Origin: Phyto melanocephala
Taxonomy: Eukaryota > Arthropoda > Insecta > Diptera > Rhinophoridae
Assembly: GCA_941918925.1 (NCBI GenBank)
Contig: OW799236.1
Coordinates: 76,014,713 to 76,078,712 of the forward strand
Reading direction: 5' to 3'
DNA length: 64,000 bases
Within the stretch, counting starts at the first letter, position 1, and every line of letters begins with the position of its first letter. Shown here in pieces: positions 1-10,682 of the stretch. The notes beneath the pieces were generated by a model that made no database searches, was not told where the DNA came from, and worked only from the letters and a program-made list of their open reading frames with translations. Position numbers and translations under genes: made by a program.

Positions 1-94
1 AATGAAAATTGTAGAAATTTCACACGGAATGACAAACCTATACATACCCTTTTTCACTGTGTGAAGGGTATAAAAAGAAGTAATAAGTACTAAG
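1..94 (-). repeat. Edge-truncated copy of dispersed repeat A
   Basis: The stretch with 'gtagaaatttcacacgg', then 'accctttttcactgtg' and 'gaagggtataaaaa', is nearly identical to 58935-59012, the outer end of a full copy in the same orientation. A full copy in the opposite orientation lies at 45298-45976. The end can fold into a hairpin (acccttt...aagggta). The rest of this copy lies outside the window. Confidence 0.85.
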
Positions 95-404
95 GATTTT
101 TACAATATTAATGAGAAAAATTACATTTTTTGTCGTGGACTATCCGTTTGGAGTAAAGCTTGTGCAGGCTTTTCTTATTCAATCTCATTAAATGTTGACC
201 CAAACAAAGTGAGAAGTGTCAATGCTAATATTTTTAATTCTTTTAATTTGTGCGTATTTTTGACATGATGACATGAATATTACTAAAGAAATTGTTTGTG
301 TTATCGCTCCCAAATTATCTTTTTTTTTTCTGATGTCGAGACGAAAATATTTCTCATGAATTTGTTGTTAAATAATGTAAAATATTTTGTATTGTTAGTA
401 AACA

Positions 405-480
405 CAACGTTCGCATAAAATAGGTCTTCGGTTCGGATGCGGACCGCGGTCTGCCGGTTGGTGTCCCCTGCGGTAGATCA
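405..480. other. GC-rich patch in AT-rich DNA
   Basis: Unlike its surroundings, about 55 bases here are rich in G and C and contain the palindrome 'ggaccgcggtc'. No tRNA cloverleaf, rRNA core or credible reading frame is visible. It may be a piece of a mobile element. I do not recognise it. Confidence 0.35.
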
Positions 481-540
481 TAATTTTTTTTAAATAAATT
501 TAGGAAACAATTTAATTCTATACTTCGGCATACAATCTTA

Positions 541-910
541 TATCCTCTTATATCAGAAACGGATTCCAAACAGTTTATCTTAACGGAAATACTTCAAATG
601 CACTAATTATAAAAAGTTTAGTTCCTCAAGGCTCAATACTTGGATTTTTACTCTTCTCTTTATATGTATATCATATGTATGCCGACGATGTGCAGCGAAA
701 ACTCTATGTTGTATATAATAACATCGCTAGATTAATTTTTCACAAAGGACGTCGGACCATATTTCAAAATTTTCGTTACAAATTTTTCATTTTAAATTTG
801 TTGATCTTTTAAAGTTTTTATGCCTTGTACTTTTGCACAAAATTATAATATCTCAACAACCAATATATTATATAATCGGCTTCAATTCGCTAGTTCTAAT
901 CGGGGAAGAA
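541..910 (+). pseudogene. LINE reverse-transcriptase relic (jockey/CR1-like)
   Basis: Translation gives RNGFQTVYLNGNTSN, then VPQGSILGFLLFSLY at 621-665 and MYADDVQ up to 695. These are the conserved VPQGS block and the catalytic YADD box of non-LTR reverse transcriptases, with the residues between them deleted. Downstream (about 705-910) a second frame gives NNIARLIF and ASSNRGRK, like the C-terminal region seen at 43863-44295. The start is truncated and the frame shifts, so the copy is dead. Clade assignment is by motif resemblance only. Confidence 0.8.
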
Positions 911-2218
911 AAATAATTTAAAAAAAAAATAAGAGCCTATTGTCGCAACTTCAATTTTTGATTTATAGCACATTACTGCAAACACCTTTATTGGCGTAAA
1001 AGAGAAAATAGATTTCCTTCATTAGCTCATTCTTAAGAATTTTTGTTCATATGCAGTAAATTGAACAGAAATACACTTTTAAACAAAATGAGGATATTGT
1101 TGACGTTCGTTTCACACCATTTCTTGTTTCTAGATAGTGAGAAAATTACCTGAAAACAATTGTATTTCTGTTCACTTTTTCGCTACCTTATCTCCAACTT
1201 GCATTATATACAAGTACATGTATGCAAATTTTGGCTTACTTTCAAAGTTGGTCTTACTTTCAAAGTACATCTTTCATTTGTTTTATTGCGTTAAACTTCT
1301 GATTTTTGAACAAATGATAAACCAGTGACTGAGTTGAGTAGAGTCCAGAAAATTATCCAAATAATTTTATTGCAAAGAATTAGATAGTCAATACGTGAAC
1401 AACTTTATTATTCGATAAGAAAAGTCATGACTATGACTGTATTTACTGTTAATGAATTTTTATTCACTTGAACAAATTAGAGTTTGGCGCGTGAATCATT
1501 AATTAGTGTTAAATAATGCAATAATAAACTTAAGGGTTGGTGTGTAAATAATACACAGTAGAACAACAGTACGTTTTGAGCGTATGTAGTACAATGGGTA
1601 ATTTAATTTAAAATTTATTTTTTTAATTTATTTATTTATTATTTATTTTATTTTTTTTATTTATTACAAAATTTTGTGGAAAAACTAAATTTTCGTTTAT
1701 CGAGAATTGCTAAATAATTTTCGAATGCAACATATTTTAGGCTTCGAAAATGTTTCTTTTATTAAAGTGACCAACTATTTTTTGTTCAAAAAGAGTACAC
1801 TTTGCAAGTATTTCATAGGTGAAAGAAAAATTAAACACACATTTAAAGCAGCATATCAATAAAAAAAAGTTCCGTAAAATTTGGAAATGTACTTTTGTTT
1901 ATTTATTTTTTTGACACTTTGGTGATAATTTCCAAGTAATTTGGCTACAAATTTTGTTTACATGACATCTCTGACTTTGACCAATTTTTTACCAAAATGG
2001 GAATGAGATGCAAAACTATAGAAGACAGCGATTCGATTCGGACTTTAATCCAATAAATGTTTTACGATTAACAGGGCTGTCAATTTTTTAATTTCGATAT
2101 CCATGTCTTTTCACAAATGTAATTTGACGTTGCTAGAAATAGAAAAAATTTTGACGTTGTTAGAGTTAGTATCTATCTATCTAGGTCACCTTACTTTTAT
2201 GCACGATTTCAAGCTATA
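911..2218. other. Unassigned AT-rich DNA
   Basis: No conserved reading frame, tRNA or inverted-repeat element was recognised. The short open frames have low-complexity composition and no motif. A T/A-only tract lies near 1610-1675. Confidence 0.5.
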
Positions 2219-2479
2219 CAGTAGACTCGCGGTAAAGTAAACTATTAAAACCCGAGCGTGTTCACGTTTGCGAAGTTGTTCATGTTGACGAAGGTGTAAC
2301 TCTTCAAAAATTTCCAAATAAATTAGACATGTGATTTAACTCAAATTCATATATTTTTTTATGTATTTCGTATTGTTATGGATTGATTTTTTAAGAAAAA
2401 AAAAAGTTCGTTAAAATTAATTTATAAAATGTGTTACCTTTTTTTGGATTATGTTTTAATTCTTAAATTTTAATTGCTG

Positions 2480-2765
2480 AACAAATTCTCAAAAAAGCTA
2501 ACGGGATATCCTCTTCACAGTCTTCGTCATCTGCTAAAGTGCTAAAAATGTTCAGCCGGCATTTTGCTATTGTTTTCTTTTTCAGACGTTGACAAGTTGA
2601 ATTTAAATAGCCAATAGCGTCCTTTAATAGTTAAACCAATTTTCAAGAATGGCAGCTCTCATCCATTTGGAGTAATTGTAGTTCACAGGAGATTCAAAAT
2701 TTCCAAAATGACGAGTAGTTTTTGCTTTTCCAATCACAAGAAGTTTAACTTTAGAATTTTGGTAG
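2480..2765 (-). pseudogene. Degenerate pogo/Tigger transposase fragment
   Basis: Read on the minus strand, frames give KVKLLVIGKAKTTRHFGNF, PVNYNYSKWMRAAILENWF and, nearer the end, LADDEDCEEDIPLAFLRI. The first two resemble the start of the Tigger DDE domain, where a GKa.. P.cF segment is followed by a WM...F..W segment. The acidic segment resembles the C-terminal tail of this family. Stops and frameshifts interrupt it and the catalytic aspartates in between are missing. The family call rests on motif memory, not on a search. Confidence 0.6.
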
Positions 2766-2814
2766 TTTTTTTTTTAAATTTTTCACGAAAAATTTTAAAT
2801 TAGATCATAGTAAA

Positions 2815-3003
2815 TCAGAGGGGTGCCCAGCAGGGACTAGTCAGCAGCGTGCTGTTCTGCTAGTTTGGGGGTTGCGGGTTCGATTCCCGCCGGAGACTCT
2901 GGACTTGTCTGCTTCTTTTCTATTCTATTCTTACTTTTCTATTCAGGTATCACAAAGGGATCAATATAATGGACCCAAGTGAGCGCGCACTAAACTAAAC
3001 CTA
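2815..3003 (+). mobile_element. tRNA-derived SINE-like sequence
   Basis: The sequence 'gcgggttcgattcccgcc' is a good tRNA T-arm with an RNA polymerase III B box, preceded by an anticodon-arm-like 'ctgctagtttggg'. The 5' arm does not fold into a proper tRNA, so it is not a functional tRNA gene. A pyrimidine-rich stretch and a non-tRNA tail ('atcacaaagggatcaat', 'gagcgcgcactaaac') follow, as in a SINE. It sits inside the pogo-like element. Confidence 0.6.
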
Positions 3004-3565
3004 TGCCATCATTAACGGGGATGCCCCTTTTTATGAAAACGATTTGGATAAACGACAAATTTGTTCACGTTATAAGGCTTTCTCACTGCGTTCACGCTAC
3101 GAGTAGTCAGAGTAAAAAAAATTATGTTCATCTTATCCGGTGTTCACGTAAGGCATTTTTTTTTTGTTACCGCGATTCTACTGTATTTTCAAGTGTACGA
3201 AAATATTCGTGAAAATTCTCTGGTCAAAAAGCAATAGACCTGGACTAAAAATTAAGTACAACATCATTATGATCTCCAGTTTTAAAAAGTGATGTTGTTA
3301 TTATGTCGTAAATGTTTTTTTTTTATTTCAGAAAGTTATTTAGTTGAGCTTTTTTAAAATGATATCTAAAATATTGTTACAGATTTATTTTTAAGTAGCT
3401 TAATTTACATTATAATTTATTTTAGTTGTAGTAGTTTAAGTTACAGTGGTTTTATTTGTATTAGTTTATTTCGTTGGTTGTTCGAAAATGATGTTTGTTA
3501 TTATGTATAGCATACTTTTAGGCACTTCTATTATTCGTGCATATTACTTAACGTCTTAATTTAAA

Positions 3566-3902
3566 TGTAACGGTTTTCGAATGTACTAGAATGTACAAAC
3601 GAGAACTTTGTCGAATGTTACCGAACACCACTATGTTACTATAAATAGCCGAACAACACAGCTAACATAATCAGTATAACAATAGAGCTTGTAAAGCGTG
3701 TATCAAAGTTAGTTTGATAATAAAAGTGTATAACCATAAGTGTAATAAGTAAAGTGATATTAAAGCAATCTTTGAGTGTGTTTAAGTAAATAAAGTGCTC
3801 TTAATTTTATAACGAATTTCAACTGTTTTTGATTGCAATAAAAGAACTCAAGGAATATTTAAAGGAAATAATCCAACGTTTATAAAAGGTATAAACGTAA
3901 CA
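3566..3902 (+). mobile_element. Putative solo LTR of a retrotransposon
   Basis: The segment opens with 'tgtaacgg' and closes with 'aacgtaaca', giving the TG...CA ends of an LTR. Between them are a TATA box ('tataaatag' at 3640), an initiator-like 'tcagt' 31 bases downstream, and an 'aataaa' signal near 3789. No coding region or second LTR lies beside it, so it would be a solo LTR. I could not see a clear target-site duplication, so the ends are approximate. Confidence 0.55.
3640..3676 (+). promoter_or_regulatory. TATA box plus initiator of the solo LTR
   Basis: 'TATAAATAG' begins at 3640 and 'TCAGT', matching the arthropod initiator, begins at 3671. The spacing of about 31 bases fits a functional RNA polymerase II core promoter. 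Confidence 0.5.
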
Positions 3903-4059
3903 ATATTATACCAAAATCTCTATTTTGCAATATTAATAACATTTTGTCGTTTAATTCTCACAATCATCGAAATATAACAAAAAAATTTTATTTGTTATTT
4001 CCGGCTTAAGTTCATTTTCATAAATTCCCAGCAAAACCTCTCATTACACAACAATGAGT

Positions 4060-4400
4060 TGAACATACTAAAACCCATTATTTTAATACGGCGCGATGTC
4101 ACGATGTCGCAAGTACTTACCACACTCACTTACAAATAAGGTCTCAAATAAGTACTAACCACCTTCGCTTATAAAAAGGTACTCGAATAAGAACTTGTTA
4201 CGCTCGCTTATAAATAGGGTCTTAAATAAGTAGTTTACTTATATAACAATAAATAATTACTTCATTTTAACCTAAATAACCCATTACTATTATGGACTTA
4301 CAGAAGTCGGTTGGTTCTTTGAAGGACGAAAATTCGATTATTCTCTAATACGTTAATTTGAAATTGAAAAAGTCATTAGTTTGCTAAAAAAAACTGCGGT
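4060..4400 (+). repeat. Dispersed repeat B with 39-bp tandem units
   Basis: Three and a half units of 39 bases start at about 4110, 4149, 4188 and 4227. Each opens with 'taagtactta' or a variant and contains 'cgcttataaatagg'. The same 39-base array occurs at 31180-31270, and the downstream part ('attatggacttacagaagtcg') recurs at 34434-34455, so this is a dispersed element. The copy near 31-34 kb has extra middle sequence that is missing here. Confidence 0.75.
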
Positions 4401-5929
4401 GAAAAAAATAAAAAATGTTTAAATGTATGTAAAGAGAAATTATTTAAAATTGTTAAAGTAAAAAATAAAACCCTAACTTATGTCTATTTATTTTAAATTT
4501 TTAGTATAGAAATTGAAATTTTAACGAGTCTATAGACCTTGAGAGCCTGAGTTCGAATCTTACTTAGAATAATGTAAAAATCGTGATATTTTTCTGTTTA
4601 ATTGCAAAATTAATTTAAAGTTTTTCTTAGCAATGTTTGTTAGTTATTAAAAATTAATTTTGTTGTTCTTAAACTTGGCTAAAAACATTTTCAGTTAATA
4701 TGTATGAATGTGTGCATGTTTTTTGATCTTTTCGATAAAAATTTAATAAACTCTGTTAATTACCATCTAACTACAATTAACACTTGAATGAAAAGTATTC
4801 GTTTTCTTTGATTAAATTCAAAACCTCCAAAGCATTAGGCGTATGCTTGGCAAGTACCTGCTACACACAATAAGCAATATTTGCCATAACGAACACGTTT
4901 CTCCCATTTTTTTTTTATTAGGAAATTTTTTTTTCCTCTTGCTCTTTTTTTTTGTCATGTATAACTGAAAGTAGTTTTATTTTTTTTCTTTACATAAAAG
5001 CTGGTATTTTATGGCTTTCACTTAGAATTCTACTATGTTTTACTTCTCATACATACGACTTCACATTCAAAATAACTCCTTGTATTATGGGGATAAAAGC
5101 GTATAAAGTCAATATTTCATTAGTTTCCTTCCTTGAAAAGAACAGCCTTTCTTTCCTTCTTTTGCTGGGGGTTTCTTTTAACATTTTGGGCTCGCACTAA
5201 CTTTGTTGTTTTTGTCATCAGACATATATATTCTTTATATGACAGCCACATTCAATAAAAAAATGGGATTATATTAACATATGGGGTAGGGGAAATCTGA
5301 ACACGAGCGTAAGGCCAATGAATATCAAAAATCTGAAACTTAATTGGAATGAATATACAAAACGAATACAGAAATTCTTTTATATTTCTTAAGAAAATAG
5401 TCTATAAACTTTTGTTTTATAGAAATATTTGAAAACATTTTCGTTTTAAACAAACAAACAAGTTGCAATTGCGCCTTTCAGAAGATATCAATTTCTTTTT
5501 TAAAAACTCATCGTTTTACATAATTTTGCAATATTTTCTTTTATTGTAGTTTTTAAAAAAAAATTAATTTTGTTTTAAACTTATTTATGTTATGAAACAT
5601 TTTATACCAGTTTTACTTCTATGCGAAATTTTTTGTAACAAGTTGCTTGTAAGAAATATTAATAAGAATTTAATTAATGAAATATTTGCAATAAATATTT
5701 TAGATATTTGTCTTTCAAAAATTTTTTTAAACAATTTTTTAAATATGATGTTTCCAAAAATTTTTTCAGGTTTTTGTTTTATAATAAACTAATAAATAAC
5801 TTAATGAGTAAAAATGCATTCTGAATTTCAATTGAATATTTTAAAAATAATATTGATTTTTATTGCAATGCAAGTTGGGTATACAATATTTTTGGTTTTT
5901 CATTTTGCTGTAAAAATTAACAAATTTGT
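4401..5929. other. Unassigned AT-rich DNA
   Basis: Nothing recognisable. Small open frames (for example near 5592-5792) are compositionally biased A/T translations without motifs. 'gtccaagcgatttc'-type repeat A sequence is absent here. Confidence 0.45.
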
Positions 5930-6602
5930 TGGTGTTCCCACTCTGGAGCATGCGACGTACAGTTGGCCATGTGAAAAGCATGGATTTTCCAAATTCAATC
6001 CTGCAACATTTTAACTTATCTAATTACGAAAGTCATGACAGCTCAGAATGTGTGCAAAGTTTCAGAAAAATCGGTCAAGTGCAAGAAGCTTAAAATTATA
6101 ACTTTTTTTTTATAGGCGTGGCACTGCCCACTTTTCTAGTCACGAAACTGTAAAGTCATGACAGCTGAATATGTGTGCAAAGTTTCAGAAAAATCGGTAA
6201 AGTTTAGGTATCTCAAGATTTTAACTTTTTTTATGGGCGTGGCCCTGCCCACTTTTCTAATCACGAAATCATATAGTCATGACAGCTCAATATGTGTACA
6301 AAGTTTCAGAAAAATCGATCTAGTGCAAGTAGCTTGAAATGATAACTTATCTTTAATGGCCGTGACACTGCTCGCTTTTCTAATCACGAAATTGTATAAT
6401 GAGAGCTCAATATGTGTGAAAAGCTTCAGAAAAATCAGTCAAGTGCAAGTAGCTAAAATTTATAACTTATTTTTTATGGGCGTAGGCCCGCCCACTTTTT
6501 ACCACCCATAAACACTTCCTGGAATGTGTACAACAAATATCCAAAGTTTGAGTATAGCTAACACACACACACAAATCGACAGAGTTTTACTTTTATATAT
6601 AT
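5930..6602 (+). repeat. Tandem 120-bp repeat block (Helitron/DINE-like)
   Basis: Four units begin at about 6021, 6137, 6258 and 6381. Each contains 'taatcacgaaa', 'gtcatgacagctcaatatg', 'caaagtttcagaaaaatcg' and a 'gggcgtggccctgcccac' box. The block ends with 'ttttatatatatagactag', after which another dispersed repeat begins. Arrays with this kind of box are common in non-autonomous Helitron-like repeats of flies. That assignment is from general resemblance. Confidence 0.65.
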
Positions 6603-7480
6603 AGACTAGCAAAACCTAAACTGCTTTGCTGGCTCCAACAAAGTTTGGATTGTTGCATTGTTTTAACTTGTATGACGGTATCACTCCACCTTCTTCGATC
6701 CCTACTTTTTTTGGTTTAAATTAGGCAATTGTTTTCAAAAATATCTCGTACTAAGTTTAAACCATATAGAAGTTACTGTTTTACGGAAATGACCGTCAAT
6801 ATATTTTGTGGTCAATGGGGGTAGGGGCTCATTAGGTCCTCTGCTCCTCTGTCGTATCTATTTTGTGCCTTAAAAAGTTAGTATCGTAGCCAATTACACA
6901 GACTTTATTGCTTATAAAAATTATAGTTCTGCAGATATGCCATTAAATATGTTTTCTTTCTATGGTCGTAAATACCCACGCCCTGCCCTCTTTTGATCCT
7001 ATCTAATTAGTGGTATGAATTGCACAATTTCAATTAAAATGTGTAATACCAGGACTGAAAACTATCATTTTTTCTTCCTGTAATGTATGGGGTGAATCTC
7101 ATCCTCTGCTCCGATCGTAACGATTTATAATTGGGATAAGACAAATTAGATAAAAGATAAACAAAAAAAATTTTCTAGGTTTCGCTAAAATTTATTTTAT
7201 TTATAGTAAAGGTGCCACGCCCATTTTCATTTTCCTCTCATTTTAAGCTCAATTACTCGACACGAGGTTTTAAGACTTTGAAGCACTCTGAATATGTGGC
7301 AATAACTGTTGATTGTGTATGAAAGGTGGGTTCAAATTTAAAAAAAAAAATATCCATAAGAACCATTTAAAGTAAACGTAACGGAGGTCGTGGCCAATTG
7401 TGCTTTCCGTAAAAACTTAAGTTTGATTATAATTAACATTTAAAAACAAAAATTAGTAAAATCGGTGCCGCCGTTGTAAA
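6603..7480 (+). repeat. DINE/INE-1-like dispersed repeat, copy 1
   Basis: It starts with 'actagcaaaacc' and shares blocks in order with 10683-12060: 'gcaattgttttcaaaaat', 'actaagtttaaacca', 'aaaggtgccacgccca', 'aagctcaa' and 'actgttgattgtgtatg'. No coding capacity is visible. The start motif 'actagca...' is typical of abundant Helitron-derived repeats in Diptera; no helicase gene is present to confirm it. Confidence 0.6.
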
Positions 7481-8385
7481 GTGTTGCAAGTACCAAAGAA
7501 CGACATTTGATTTTTATTTAAATTTTTTTCAATTAATTATTTATTTTATTTTTATAAAAGATCTTATGTATTTTATATAATAAAATATGTTTTTAATATA
7601 TTTTCGTACTGATTTTTTCAAAATTTTTATATATTAAAAAAATCACACTGTTTTTTCTCTAACCCTCCTTCAATTACATTTTACTAATGGCAAATTCTGA
7701 ACAATATAATTTTTCTTAAAAAACAGCGACAGGTAGTTTATTTTAGACACTACTGCATGTTTTACTTAAACATTTTAAAGAAAACAAATACAACAACTAT
7801 ATAACCTCTGGCACAAACTATAATATTCGATGGCAAGGATGAATGAATAGAAAACTTTGAATTTTTGCTGCTATTGTCGTTAGCTATTTATTATTGTTTT
7901 TTTTTCTCTTTCGATTTTACAATTCAACAATTACCAAAAGTTCATAGTTCGTGCTTGAGTTCGTGTTCGACAAAATAACTATGTATAATTACAGCAGCAG
8001 CAACAACAACCACATCATCTACTACTTTTCCCAATGAAAATGAAAACGACAATAAGACAGCACAAGGATATAGAGAAGAAAAACTTTTATACAAAGCACA
8101 TCTACACATGCATATATACATTCACCTATGTATGTATATACAAATGTATGTATATGTACACAGTGCATGCAAAACAAATGTGTTGAAATCCCTGTGTAAC
8201 GACGGCAATGACACGAGAACTTTAATTTTAGCTACAACAAAAATTAAATAGAAAAAAAAGTATAAAATACATACAACTAATGAAAACAACAAGAATACTA
8301 GCAATAAGCACACGGTTTTCACTACTTACATGTATATATACAGTGTTGCCATATGTCAAGATTTATTTTATTTTTATTTATAAAT
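7481..8385. other. Unassigned AT-rich DNA with CAA/CAG simple sequence
   Basis: Contains an interrupted 'agcagcagcaacaacaac' stretch near 7993 and 'atgtatgtata' simple sequence near 8128-8160. No gene recognised. Confidence 0.5.
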
Positions 8386-8679
8386 AACTAGCATATTACC
8401 CGCTACTTCGATAGCGCAGTTCTTACTATTTATTGAATACTTAAGTTCTTTTTTTTAATTACTAAATGTTTTCTGGTTAAAATTATGAAAATTTGTTTCT
8501 CTGATTCATTTTAGTTAAAAAAAGTAGAGTGAGGATATATCGGGGATATATTTTAAGTTCACAATATACAAAAATTACTCTTAAAATAATGAAAAGAACA
8601 TTTTGTGTCCTTCACTATAATCTTCTAAGTTAACTTGAATTTTTAGTACCTACTTTCAGAACTCTATGTATACCAAATA

Positions 8680-9558
8680 TCGGGTGTCCCAACTAGAACG
8701 CAATTTTTAAATTTGGCGCCATTCGAAGTGTCATTGTTTGACATTTGAACAATTGTTATTGTTTGCTAGTAGAAGGTACGAGGTTAGTAAAAATGGAGCG
8801 CTACACGAATGAACAACGCATTCTCATTGTGAAATTGTTTTACCAAAATGGTGAAAGTTTTGCGGCTACAGTTCGCAAATTGCGATCATCCCATTTCCAT
8901 CTTGATGGCTTCTTCAATAGGCAGAATTATCGCATCTGGGGTAAGGAAAATCCTCGAGTGATTCAAGAGAAGCAAATGCAACCTCAACGGGTTACTGTGT
9001 GGTGTGGTTTTTGGGCTGGAGGAATCATTGGACCTTTTTTTTATGAAAATGAGGCAGGTCAAGCGCAAAAAGTCAATGGTGTTCGGTATCGTGAAATGAT
9101 AACCAGTTTTTTCTTGCCTAGAATTGAAGAAATAAATGTGGAGGGCATGTGGTTTCAACAAGATGGCGCCACATGTCATACAGCCATAGAAACAATTCAA
9201 TTGCTGCATCAGTCATTTCCCGGTCGTGTTATTTAGCGTTTTGGAGACCAGAATTGGCCGCCTAGATCGTGTGATTTAACACCTTTAAATTTTTTTTCTT
9301 TGGGGTTTTTTGAAGTCGATGGTTTACGCGAATAAGCCGACGACGACTCAAGCCTTAAAAGAGAAAATTGGATCATTGAAAATTTCATTAAAAGATCGCG
9401 TGTGTGTCCGCAAAGCCGCGGCGGCCATCGGCACGATATATTGTTCCATACATTACCTCATTCTGTCTACTTTACGATATAATAAAGTTTCACGATTTTT
9501 TTTTAATATCTATGTTTTATTTAAAATTTAAATATTGCGTTCTAGTTGGGACTCCCGA
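8680..9558 (+). mobile_element. Tc1/mariner-type transposon, internally deleted
   Basis: The left end 'tcgggtgtcccaactagaac' is matched by the inverted right end 'gttctagttgggactcccga', about 28 bases with one or two mismatches, flanked by TA on both sides. At 879 bp it is shorter than a 1.2-1.3 kb autonomous copy. It carries the transposase relic at 8793-9460 in the same orientation. Confidence 0.92.
8793..9460 (+). pseudogene. Mariner-like transposase, deleted and frameshifted
   Basis: The first in-family codon is the ATG at 8793 (MERYTNEQRILIVKLFYQNG), the start of the helix-turn-helix region. After VRKLRSS the frame jumps to HFHLDGFFNRQNYRIWG, so most of the DNA-binding domain and the linker are deleted, although the frame stays open. 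MWFQQDGATCHTA carries the second catalytic aspartate, and WPPRSCDLTPL carries the third after a TAG stop at 9234, with 36 residues between the two. The first aspartate (normally in SDEAHF) is replaced by the deletion junction. Two frameshifts follow, and the C-terminal RVCPQSRGGHRHDI is still readable. The enzyme is inactive. Confidence 0.92.
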
Positions 9559-9890
9559 TATAAAAACTGCAAAAAAAAAAATGCCATAAAAATGAGAATC
9601 TTATTGTCGTCCATACCATTAAAAGTTTGAATTCGGATTAAAAATCACTAATTTTAAGAATCTATCTTTACAAACATAATAATACAAAAAGTACAATAAA
9701 AATTCAAAAAATAACCTTTTTGGTCGCCCATAACATATTCAGTCTCACCTTGTATCAATAGTCACTTATTTCGAAATTCCAGCTTCGCAAACGTTGAAAA
9801 TACAAAAAGTACCATAAAACTTCAAAAAAGTACCTCAAAAAAGTCTCCAAATTTGCACAAGAGCTTTCTGTTTCAAGTGTATTTTTGATC

Positions 9891-10682
9891 GGCACATGAA
9901 GTACATGGAACTGTGTCACGCCTAACTTTTTTGCTTATATTTTAAGTAACGACATTTTCTCATAAAACTACACATTTTTGCAGGACTAAATACAGTGACA
10001 TGCAAACCCTTAAATTTTTTTAATGAAAGTAAGATTTATTTATTTATTTTTTCGTCGTCTTCTCCTTAAATAAGTTTCGTTTTTTTGTTTTCAAATGTAT
10101 GTTTGTATAGCATGGTAACACTGCTTGTATTCACTACAAAAACATTACAACAACCAACAACTACTACTGCTATTACAACTAACTGGTGTATAATACTAAT
10201 GGGCTTTGGGATCAAGTACCGAGACAAATGTAAACATATTTTTCTTCCCGTCGTCTTTTTCTCTTTTACTCTTGTTTTTATTGTTTGAAAAATAAAATGG
10301 AATTCACGATGAGTGTTATGAAAAAAACGAAAATAATCTTGTTGTTTTTATTAATGAGGACTAACGACGAACACCCCAAATTGTATTGATATCTGTATGT
10401 GTTTTGTGTTGTGTGTGTGTGTTTGTGCTTTAAACACTTAAACAAATATAAAAGGTGTATAAAAAAACGAAGAAAACTTACCCCTGGTATAACTATAAAG
10501 GGAATTGAAGGTTTGAATTGGATGGCCTGAGTGCTTTCAATTAAAGCTAAGCACTTCTTGAGTTTGAAACAATTATTGATAAATTTTTTATTTTCGAAGA
10601 ATTTTCCACAAATTTTCTTTCTTTCGAAAAAAAAAATTTGAAAAATATTTTGTTTAATTATTAAATTATTTTTATATACAAA
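9891..10682. other. Unassigned DNA with TG simple repeat
   Basis: No gene recognised. There is a 'gtgtgtgtgtgt' tract near 10411 and 'ctactactgc' simple sequence near 10160. Confidence 0.5.

Larger units (their letters stand above)
2219..3183 (-). mobile_element. pogo/Tigger-like DNA transposon relic
   Basis: The ends are inverted copies: 'cagtagactcgcggtaa' at the left and 'ttaccgcgattctactg' at the right, each flanked by the TA dinucleotide that Tc1/mariner-pogo elements duplicate. The CAGTAGA-type terminus and a degenerate Tigger-like transposase on the minus strand (about 2480-2765) support pogo/Tigger. At 965 bp it is much shorter than an autonomous copy, and a SINE-like sequence sits inside it at 2815-3003. 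Confidence 0.75.
8386..9890 (+). repeat. DINE/Helitron-like repeat split by a mariner
   Basis: It opens with 'actagcatattacccgcta', a typical start of abundant fly repeats, and ends with two blocks of 'tacaaaaagtac' followed by 'ataaaa.ttcaaaaa' near 9687-9830. A mariner at 8680-9558 interrupts it, with TA on each side of the insertion. Outer limits are approximate. Confidence 0.5.

Noticed and set aside
2815..2905. Functional tRNA gene
   Set aside because: The T-arm is good, but the D-arm and acceptor stem do not pair, so a SINE head is more likely.
4110..4240. CRISPR-like array
   Set aside because: The 39-bp units are contiguous without unique spacers and the DNA is from a eukaryote.
5814..6014. 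66-residue frame ending LEHATYSWPCEKHGFSKF
   Set aside because: The C-terminal half looks like a sequence often found translated from repeats, but no domain or start context supports a gene.
8745..8792. Upstream extension of the mariner frame to position 8745
   Set aside because: That start would be TTG; the family N-terminus (MERYTNEQR) begins at the ATG at 8793.
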